Notes under the pieces: model-generated
Told to the model about the DNA's origin: nothing
Seen by the model: the letters and a program-made list of their open reading frames with translations, nothing else
Database searches by the model: none
Assembly (NCBI GenBank): GCA_016717705.1
Contig: JADKFD010000089.1
Location: 1 to 5,670, forward strand
Direction of reading: 5' to 3'
Origin: Rhodanobacteraceae bacterium
GTDB lineage: Bacteria; Pseudomonadota; Gammaproteobacteria; Xanthomonadales; SZUA-5
DNA: 5,670 nucleotides
Shown here: in pieces, positions 1-5,670 of the stretch
How positions within the stretch are numbered: position 1 is the first letter of the stretch
How the letters are laid out: each line of letters starts with the position of its first letter
Translations under genes and position numbers: made by a program

Positions 1-1718
1 GCGCAGCGTGTTCGATTGCAGCAGCACGGAAAGCCCGGTCATCGTGCGCTGCTCCACCGGCGCACCGGCGAGGCTGCCCAGCGCCGACCAGATGGCCGCC
101 TTCTCGTCGGGGCCGACCGCCACGCCTTCGTGCAGCAAGCGGCCTTCGATCCATTCGGCCGCCCAGGTGCGGTAGCCCTCGCGGTCGATGCGTGCCAAGG
201 GCTGGAAGGCGATTTCGCCATCCGTGCCCAGGTCGTAGTGCTCGCCGCCCAGGCCGAGGATCGTGGCGCGCATCGAGCGGCCCATGTCGAAGGCGAAGAT
301 GCGCGAGCCGCGATAGCGGCGGAACTGCATCGCCAGCGTGGCGAGCAAGACCGACTTGCCCATGCCGGTCGGGCCCGCCACCAGCGTGTGGCCCACGTCG
401 CCGATGTGCGTGACCAGCCGGAACGGCGTCGCGCCATCGGTGCGCGTGACGATCAGCGGCGGGCCGTCGAGATGGGCATTGCGCTCTCCGGCCCGGCCCA
501 CACCGCCGACACCGGCATCATGTGCGCCAGGTTCAGCGTCGAGACGATGGGCTGGCGCACGTTGGCGTAGGCGTTGCCCGGAATCGACGACAGCCAGGCA
601 TCCACCGCGTTCAAGGTCTCGGGGATGGTCACGAAGCCCCGGCCCTGGATGACGCGCTCCACCATGCGCAGCTTCTCGTCGGCCACGGCCGGGTCGGCAT
701 CGAGCACCGTCACCGTGGCGGTGAGGTAGCCGAAGGCCACTTGGTCGCTGCCCAGCTCCTGCAAGGCGGCGTCGGCATCGGCCGCCTTGTTGCTGGCGTC
801 GGTATCGACCAGCGGGCTTTCCTGCTGGAAGATCGTTTCGCGCAGCAGCGCGATGACGTTCTTGCGCTTGGCGAACCACTGGCGGCGCAGGCGTCCCAGT
901 TCCCGTTCCGCCTCGGCTTTGTCGAGGCAGAGAAAGCGCGTGCTCCAGCGGTACGCAAAGCCGAGGCGGTTGAGGTCGTCCAGAATCCCCGGCCAGGTCG
1001 AGGTCGGGAAGCCCCGCACCGACACCACGCGCAGGTGCTGGTCGCCCAGCATGGGCGCCAGGCCGCCGACCAGCGCGGAATCGGCCAGCAGCGCGTCGAT
1101 GTGGAACGGCACTTCGGGCACGCCGACGCGGTAGCGCCGCGTCGAGACGGTGGCGTGCAGGTAGGTCAGCGTCTGGCTGTCATCGAGCCAGGCGATTTCC
1201 GGCATCACGCCATCAAGCAGATCGAAGACGCGGTCCGTTTCCGCGACGAAGGCCGTGAGGCGCTCACGCCAGTCCACGCCTTCGGTGGGCCGGTTCTCGT
1301 ACAGCATTCCCGCCGCGCGGGCGCGGGATTCCTCGGGCGGCAGGTACACCAGCGTCAGGTGATAGCCGCTCTCGAAGTGGTTGCCCGAGTCCTCGAAGGT
1401 GGCCCGGCGTTCCTCGTCCACCAGCCACGACAGCGGCTCGGGAAACTCCGAGTGCGGATAGTCGGCAGCGGGCCGGCGCTCGGCCTCGATGAACAGCGCC
1501 CAGCCCGAACCCATGCGGCGCAGCGCGTTGTTCAAGCGCGCCGACGTGGCGATCAGCTCGCCTTGCGTCGCGCTGTCCAGGTCAGGCCCGCGAAACCGCG
1601 CCGTGCGCTGGAACGAGCCGTCCTTGTTCAAGACGACGCCCGGCGCGACCAGCCCGGCCCAGGGCAGCCAGTCGGCCAGCAAGGCCGGGCGCTGGCGGTA
1701 TTCGGCGAGGTTCAGCAT
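1..1718 (-). CDS. trbE: TrbE, VirB4-type conjugation ATPase; 3' end cut by window edge, one frameshift
   Basis: TrbE is the VirB4-family ATPase at the inner-membrane base of the mating channel and powers pilus assembly and substrate transfer. The ATG at 1718 is preceded by a strong GGGGAGG site and starts MLNLAEYRQRP. About 412 residues of the N-terminal CagE/TrbE/VirB4 domain are in one frame down to 483, ending in MPVSAVWAGPES. That frame then hits TGA at 455-453. From 480 to the window edge a different frame continues the protein without a stop: NAHLDGPPLIVTRTDG, then Walker A GPTGMGKS at 375-352 (about residues 448-455), FAFDMGRSMRA and HYDLGTDGEIAFQPLARID. About 572 residues are visible of an expected 800 or so; Walker B and the C-terminus lie outside. 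The break is best explained by one missing base or two extra bases near 481-485. As written, the gene would give a 421-residue product with no ATPase site. The family call is very secure. Confidence 0.95.
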
Positions 1719-1723
1719 GGCAT

Positions 1724-1730
1724 CCTCCCC
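1724..1730 (-). promoter_or_regulatory. Ribosome binding site of trbE
   Basis: GGGGAGG on the minus strand, followed by five bases and the ATG at 1718. It lies entirely in the 12-base gap after the trbD stop and fixes the trbE start. It is the clearest Shine-Dalgarno sequence in the window. Confidence 0.75.
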
Positions 1731-2003
1731 TCACACGTCCAGCAGCGGGCGGTGCTTGATGTGCCGGGCGAACACGGCCATGAACTGCGGATCGACGCGC
1801 GCGCCCCACACCGCCAGCGAATGGCCGACGATCCAGAGCACCACGCCCGGAATCCACAGTTGCAGGCCCAGCCCGACGGCGGCGGCCAGCGTGCCGTTGG
1901 CAATCGCCACGGTGCGCGGCGCACCGCCCAGCAGAATCGGCTCGGTCAGCGAGCGATGCAGCGGCACCTCGAAGCCGGCCGCGAAGGTATCCGGGGCGCT
2001 CAT
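1731..2003 (-). CDS. trbD: TrbD, small VirB3-like inner-membrane protein of the mating channel
   Basis: This 90-residue protein starts MSAPDTFAAGFEVPLHRSLT and ends RHIKHRPLLDV. The stretch PLHRSLTEPILLGGAPR is the cytoplasmic N-terminal part typical of VirB3/TrbD. A hydrophobic hairpin follows at about residues 32-50 (IANGTLAAAVGLGLQLW) and 51-68 (IPGVVLWIVGHSLAVWGA). VirB3-like proteins sit in the inner membrane and work with the VirB4-type ATPase, here encoded next. The ATG at 2003 overlaps the expected trbC stop as ATGA (2003-2000), which points to translational coupling. The length is normal and the frame intact. One oddity is that, because of an upstream frame error in trbC, the trbC core frame runs straight into trbD without a stop, so an automatic caller could merge the two. 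The identification rests on sequence character, position and size. Confidence 0.92.
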   Translation of the reverse strand: MSAPDTFAAGFEVPLHRSLTEPILLGGAPRTVAIANGTLAAAVGLGLQLWIPGVVLWIVGHSLAVWGARVDPQFMAVFARHIKHRPLLDV

Positions 2004-2359
2004 ACGACGGCCCCGCCGGAGAAGCTGAAGAACGACAGGAAGAAGCGAGGAAGCGGCGAACGCGATGGACAGGCCGAACACGATCTGGATCAGCTTGCGA
2101 AAGCCGCCCGACGTGTCGCCGAAGGCGAGCGCGAGGCCGGTGGCGATGATGATGATGACCGCGACGATGCGCGCCACCGGCCCCTGGATGGATTCGAGGA
2201 TGGATTGCAGCGGGCCTTCCCACGGCATCGAGGAACCGGCGGCCTGCGCGGTTCCGGCCAGGAACAGCAGCAGCGCGGCCAGCAGCAGCCTGCCGCGGGG
2301 GGAAGCCGGATTTACGGAAAACGGAAAGCAGGAACGGTTGCGGATGCGCAAGTCGCCAT
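2000..2359 (-). CDS. trbC: TrbC, VirB2-like conjugative pilin precursor, with two apparent frame errors
   Basis: TrbC is the pilus subunit precursor, exported and processed at the inner membrane. The core (2351-2046) has a basic N-terminal part (RIRNRS), a signal-like hydrophobic stretch LLLAALLLFLAGTAQA with a likely cut after AQA, then GSSMPWEGPLQSILESIQGP. Two membrane helices follow: VARIVAVIIIIATGLALAF and LIQIVFGLSIAFAASS, separated by the hydrophilic loop GDTSGGFRK. This frame has no ATG. The ATG at 2359, with GAGAA five bases upstream, is one frame off; one T missing in ACTTG (2353-2349) would give MATLRIRNRS and join it to the core. Near the 3' end an extra C at about 2045 displaces the usual ending; the adjoining frame reads FFLSFFSFSGGAVV and stops at TGA 2002-2000, overlapping the trbD ATG. 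Start and stop are 360 bases apart, a multiple of three, as two opposite one-base errors predict (about 119 residues). An unaltered reading would be a TTG start at 2351 running into trbD. Confidence 0.87.
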
Positions 2360-3378
2360 GACGGTTCTCGGGTGGTGGAGGAAAGGGATCGGAAGGAAGG
2401 CAGCTCGGGAAACGGCTTCCATCGCGCTCAGTTGGTAGCCCACGCCGTCGAAGCCGACGACGCGGGCGATGCTCTCGATGCGGCGCTTGCGCCCGCGCCC
2501 GGCGATGTGGATCACCACGTTGACCGCCTCGGCGATCAGCGCACGCGGCGGGTTCACCGCCACTTCGAGAATCAGTTGCTCCAGGCGCAGCAGCGCGCCG
2601 AGCGCGGAGCCGGCATGGATCGTGGCGATGCCGCCGGGGTGGCCCGTGCCCCACACCTTGATGAGATCCAGCGCCTCGGCGCCGCGCACCTCGCCGACGA
2701 CGACGCGATCCGGGCGCAGGCGCATGGACGAGCGCACCAGCTCGGTCATGGACACCACGCCCGCGCGCGTGCGCAGCGGCACGTGGTCGCGGGCCGCGCA
2801 TTGCAGCTCCACCGTGTCTTCGAGCACCAGCACGCGGTCGCCCGTGGCGGCGATCTCGGCCAGCAGCGCATTGGCGAGCGTGGTCTTGCCGCTGCTGGTG
2901 CCGCCGGCGATCAGGATGTTCTGGCGCTCGCGCACGGCGCGCACCAGAAAGCCCGCCTGGGCGGCGGTCATCATTCCGTCGATGACGTACCGCTCCAGCG
3001 GGATCACGCCGATGGCGCGCTTGCGCAGCGCGAAGGCCGGCCCCGGCGCGGCGGGCGGCAAGATGCCCTCGAAGCGTTCGCCCGTTTCGGGCAACTCGGC
3101 CGACAGCAGCGGCTGGCCGCGATGCACTTCCGCGCCGACGTGGGCGGCGACCAGGCGGATGATGCGTTCGCCATCGGCCTCGGGCAGCTCCACGCCCATC
3201 GGTGCGCGCCCCGATGAAAGCCGATCCACCCAAAGGGTGCGATCGGGGTTGAGCATGATTTCCACCACGTCCGGGTCTTCGAGCGCGGCGGCGATCAGCG
3301 GCCCCATCGCCGTGCGCAGCATCTGGATGCGGCGATCCAGCGACGTGGCCGCAAGCCGGACCGCGGCGCGGCGCTCAT
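2312..3378 (-). CDS. trbB: TrbB, VirB11-type secretion ATPase, frameshift near the 5' end
   Basis: TrbB is the hexameric VirB11/GspE-family ATPase on the cytoplasmic face of the conjugation machine, needed for pilus biogenesis. The body reads LDRRIQMLRTAMGPLIAAAL, VVEIMLNPDRTLWVDRLSSG and RFEGILPP, then Walker A GGTSSGKT at 2905-2882 (about residues 159-166), the Asp-box region VLVLEDTVELQC, Walker B region RPDRVVVGEVRGAEALD and the His-box GTGHPGGIATIHA (2650 to about 2612). The expected ATG at 3378 overlaps the upstream stop as ATGA and reads MSAAPRSGL, but is one frame off the body. One missing G at about 3352 (TTGCGG for TTGGCGG) would join them as MSAAPRSGLAATSLDRR. Without it, the first ATG in the body frame is at 3322 and 18-20 residues are lost. 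Restored length is about 355 residues, normal for the family. The last 40 or so residues after GFDGVGYQL look unlike a TrbB tail and another frame there (FPELPSF) may be original, so the exact C-terminus is uncertain. Confidence 0.95.
2365..2369 (-). promoter_or_regulatory. Possible ribosome binding site of trbC
   Basis: GAGAA on the minus strand, five bases before the ATG at 2359. It is a modest match, but it favours that ATG over the TTG at 2351 as the original trbC start. It lies inside the 3' end of trbB. Confidence 0.4.
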
Positions 3379-3833
3379 GACGGCACGCTCTGCGCTGGCG
3401 GCGTGCGCGCCTCCATCCGCATCGGGTCGGGATGCAGTTCCTCCACCACGTCGCGCACCAGGCTGCGCCCGCGCAGCAGGTGGCGGCCCAACTGCTCAAC
3501 GAACTGCTCGAAGCGCGCCTTGCCCTGGGCGCGGGCGGCGTCTTGATGCGCCTCGGGAACCGGCGTGCTGACGGTCAGGTAGTAGCGGATGAACAGCGCC
3601 AGCGTCTCGATCTGGATGTTCTGGTCGCGCTCCAGGCGCTCGAACTGGCGCGACAGGCGATCCAGCCGCTTGGCGATGGCCGCCTCGCGCTGGTCGGCCG
3701 CATCGGGCGACAGCCACGACGCCAAGGCAGCGGCGACGATGGACGACTTGGACACGCCTTTCTTGGCGGCCAGCTCGTCCAGGCGCTTGGCGTGCTCGGG
3801 CTGGATGAACAGGTTGAGGCGGTAGTGGCTCAT
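3375..3833 (-). CDS. Ribbon-helix-helix (CopG/Arc-like) protein between traG and trbB
   Basis: This 152-residue protein is intact. Residues 1-45 fit a ribbon-helix-helix DNA-binding domain: a short beta-like segment (SHYRLNLFIQ), a helix (PEHAKRLDELAAKKG), then VSKSSIVAAALASWLS. Residues 46-80 are charged and heptad-like (IAKRLDRLSRQFERLERDQN) and probably pair chains. A second helical part holds IETLALFIRYYL and a basic C-terminal tail. Such genes lie between the coupling protein and trbB in Tn4371-type elements and are usually annotated as CopG-family regulators. The exact target is unknown: it could repress the transfer operon or act as a relaxosome-like accessory factor; neither can be read from the sequence. 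It starts at the ATGA overlap with the traG stop (3833-3830) and ends in an ATGA overlap with the trbB start (3378-3375), so it should be translated in step with both. Confidence 0.88.
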   Translation of the reverse strand: MSHYRLNLFIQPEHAKRLDELAAKKGVSKSSIVAAALASWLSPDAADQREAAIAKRLDRLSRQFERLERDQNIQIETLALFIRYYLTVSTPVPEAHQDAARAQGKARFEQFVEQLGRHLLRGRSLVRDVVEELHPDPMRMEARTPPAQSVPS

Positions 3834-5670
3834 AGCTCGATTCCGTCGTTGGGGTCGAGGGAAGCCAGCCGGGCCGTGCGCTGCATGGCCGGATCGAGCT
3901 GGCGAGGAAGGGGAAGCGGCAGGTCGTCGTCGTCATCGAGCAGCGCGAGGTCGGCAGCCGGCACGGCCAGCTCGGGGGCGTAGGCGACGGTTTCGGACAG
4001 CTCCGGCTGACGGCGCGGGCCGCCGTCGTCGATGGCCAGCCGTGCCTGGCGGCAGGCATCGCCGAGCCCGGCACGGCGGGGAATCGCCAGGCCGCTCCAG
4101 TCGTCGGGCCGCGACGGCGGCGCGTCGGCGTACTGCCCGTCCGCCAGCGTGGGCGGCGGCAGCACGCGGCGCTTGAAATTGCTGTCCGCGTAGTAGCGCA
4201 GCTTCTTCGCCTTGATCGGCGCCACGCTGGACACCATCACCACGGCCTCGTCGGGCGGAAGCTGCATCACTTCGCCCGGCGTCAGCAGCGGCCGGGCCGT
4301 TTCCTGGCGCGACACCATCAGGTGCCCCAGCCACGGCGCGAGCCGGTGGCCCGCGTAGTTGCGCTGCGCGCGCAGCTCGGTGGCGGTGCCCAGCGTTTCG
4401 GAAATACGCTTGGCCGTGCGTTCGTCGTTGGTGGCGAACGTCACGCGCACATGGCAGTTGTCCAGAATCGAATGGTTCTGGCCGTAGGCTTTGTCGATCT
4501 GGTTGAGCGACTGCGCGATGAGGAAGCTGCGGATGCCGTAGCCCGCCATGAAGGCCAAGGCCGTCTCGAAGAAGTCCAGGCGCCCCAGCGCCGGGAACTC
4601 GTCGAGCATCAGCAGCAGCTTGTGGCGGCGCTCGATGCCGTCGCTGCCATCGAGCGATTCGGTGAGGCGCCGCCCGATCTGGTTGAGGATCAGGCGGATG
4701 AGCGGCTTGGTCCGGCTGATGTCCGAAGGCGGCACCACCAGGTACAGCGACACCGGATGCTCGGCCGCGATCAGGTCGGCGATGCGCCAGTCGCAGCGCG
4801 AGGTGACTTCGGCCACCGTGGGATCGCGGTACAGGCCGAGGAACGACATGGCGGTGCTCAACACGCCGGAACGCTCGTTGTCGCTCTTGTTGAGCACTTC
4901 GCGCGCCGCCGAGGCAACGACGGGATGCGGGCCATCGCCCAGGTGCGGCGTGGTCATCATCCGGTGCAAGGTCAGCTCGAATGGGCTGGCCGGATCGGAC
5001 AGGAAGTTGGCGACGCCGCGCAGCGTCTTGTCTTCGCCCGCGTAGAGCACATGCAGGATGGCGCCGACCAGCAGCGCGTGCGAAGTCTTCTCCCAATGGT
5101 TGCGCTTCTCCAGCGCGCCTTCGGGATCGACCAGGATGTCCGCGATGTTCTGCACGTCGCGCACTTCATGCGCGCCGCGCCGCACCTCCAGCAGCGGGTT
5201 GTAGGCCGCCGACTTCGCATCGGTCGGGTTGAACAGCAGGCAGTGCGAGAAGCGCGAGCGCCAGCCTGCGGTGATCTGCCAGTTCTCGCCCTTGATGTCG
5301 TGGATGACGGCCGACGCCGGCCAAGACAGCAACGTCGGCACCACCAGGCCCACGCCCTTGCCCGAGCGCGTGGGCGCGAAGGTCAGGACATGTTCCGGGC
5401 CTTCATGGCGCAGGTACTGGCGATCGTGCTGGCCCAGGAACACGCCGGCAGGCTGCGTCAGACCGGCCTTGCGAATGTCGGCGGCATCGCCCAGCGCGCC
5501 GAGCCGTAGGTCGTGACCAGTTTCGACTGCCGCGAGCGCCAGATCGACATGCCGATGGCGACCACCACGGCCACCAGGCCGCTGCCGCCCGCGATGGCGC
5601 CGCCGATGTCGAAGACCTTCGGCGCGTAGGCATCGAAGAAGAACCACCACTCGAACAGCCGCCACGGGTG
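3830..5670 (-). CDS. traG: TraG, VirD4-type coupling protein; 5' end cut by window edge, one frameshift
   Basis: TraG is the inner-membrane ATPase that links the relaxase-DNA complex to the mating channel. The visible N-terminal part (5670-5488) reads HPWRLFEWWFFFDAYAPKVF, one membrane helix at about 5607-5539 (IGGAIAGGSGLVAVVVAIGMSIW), then KLVTTYGSARWA. That frame stops at 5460-5458. The rest (5485-3830) is in another frame and reads ADIRKAGLTQPAGVFLG, Walker A APTRSGKG (5377-5354), FNPTDAKSAAYNPL, NHWEKTSHALL, Walker B LLMLDEFPALGR (from 4618, Asp-Glu at 4606-4601) and SFLIAQSLNQI. One missing G at about 5487 (GCGAT for GCGGAT) would join them as GSARWADAADIRK. About 613 residues would be visible, so some tens of N-terminal residues, including the start and probably a first membrane helix, lie off the window. 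The C-terminal tail has a five-Asp run (3937-3923) before a Leu-Pro repeat. The ATG at 5665 in the downstream frame is not a real start. As written, the ATPase part is cut off from its membrane anchor. Confidence 0.96.
   Translation of the reverse strand, partial: PVAAVRVVVLLRCLRAEGLRHRRRHRGRQRPGGRGGRHRHVDLALAAVETGHDLRLGALGDAADIRKAGLTQPAGVFLGQHDRQYLRHEGPEHVLTFAPTRSGKGVGLVVPTLLSWPASAVIHDIKGENWQITAGWRSRFSHCLLFNPTDAKSAAYNPLLEVRRGAHEVRDVQNIADILVDPEGALEKRNHWEKTSHALLVGAILHVLYAGEDKTLRGVANFLSDPASPFELTLHRMMTTPHLGDGPHPVVASAAREVLNKSDNERSGVLSTAMSFLGLYRDPTVAEVTSRCDWRIADLIAAEHPVSLYLVVPPSDISRTKPLIRLILNQIGRRLTESLDGSDGIERRHKLLLMLDEFPALGRLDFFETALAFMAGYGIRSFLIAQSLNQIDKAYGQNHSILDNCHVRVTFATNDERTAKRISETLGTATELRAQRNYAGHRLAPWLGHLMVSRQETARPLLTPGEVMQLPPDEAVVMVSSVAPIKAKKLRYYADSNFKRRVLPPPTLADGQYADAPPSRPDDWSGLAIPRRAGLGDACRQARLAIDDGGPRRQPELSETVAYAPELAVPAADLALLDDDDDLPLPLPRQLDPAMQRTARLASLDPNDGIEL

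Noticed and set aside
453..500. Programmed ribosomal frameshifting in trbE
   Set aside because: No slippery heptamer is present, no such mechanism is known to me for TrbE, and other genes in the window show similar breaks at unrelated sequences.
16..570. Plus-strand open frame and a minus-strand frame at 437-39 over the trbE ATPase region
   Set aside because: The minus-strand frame from 480 to 1 encodes the TrbE Walker A region without a stop, so these are out-of-frame shadows.
522..2438. Long open frame on the plus strand (638 codons) antisense to trbE, trbD, trbC and trbB
   Set aside because: Its product is a low-complexity Arg/Gly/Gln/His-rich sequence typical of the reverse strand of GC-rich genes, and it crosses four well-identified genes on the other strand. 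No family is recognisable and no ribosome binding site stands out.
2372..3217. Plus-strand open frames antisense to trbB, including one at 2469-3380
   Set aside because: They overlap the Walker A, Walker B and His-box coding region of TrbB and have no family signature.
3923..3937. GAC/GAT run as a possible tandem repeat
   Set aside because: It is only five Asp codons inside the acidic TraG tail, too short to call a repeat element.
4322..5509. Plus-strand open frame (395 codons) antisense to traG
   Set aside because: The opposite strand encodes clear VirD4 motifs through the whole span. The antisense product is compositionally biased and unrecognisable.

Overview
The window is a high-GC piece of a conjugative transfer region, with every gene on the minus strand. 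Read right to left, the order is traG (coupling protein), a small ribbon-helix-helix gene, trbB, trbC, trbD and trbE. This is the usual start of the traG-trbBCDEJLFGI cluster of Tn4371-type integrative and conjugative elements and related IncP-like mating-pair systems. The element type and a proteobacterial host (beta, or gamma such as Pseudomonas or Xanthomonadales) are inferred from gene order, protein character and GC bias. No integrase, attachment site or host gene is visible.

Layout: traG enters from the right edge (5670) without its first codons and ends at 3830. The ribbon-helix-helix gene spans 3833-3375, trbB 3378-2312, trbC 2359-2000, trbD 2003-1731 and trbE 1718 to the left edge. 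Three junctions are ATGA stop/start overlaps and trbD-trbE has a 12-base gap with a strong ribosome binding site, so the block looks like one translationally coupled operon. No stretch is without a gene, and I saw no internal promoter, terminator, RNA gene, repeat array or insertion sequence.

Together the products are the coupling ATPase that brings DNA to the channel (TraG), the two assembly and secretion ATPases (TrbB, VirB11-like; TrbE, VirB4-like), the pilin (TrbC) and its small membrane partner (TrbD, VirB3-like). The rest of the channel (trbJ, L, F, G, I) would be expected beyond the left edge.

The striking feature is that four of the six genes do not read through in one frame. Single-frame breaks lie in traG (about 5486), trbB (about 3352), trbC (about 2350 and 2045) and trbE (about 481), each flanked by well-preserved protein sequence in two different frames. 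Either the deposited sequence carries several one-base errors, or the element has very recently begun to decay. I found no convincing new system: the gene content is a known conjugation module.
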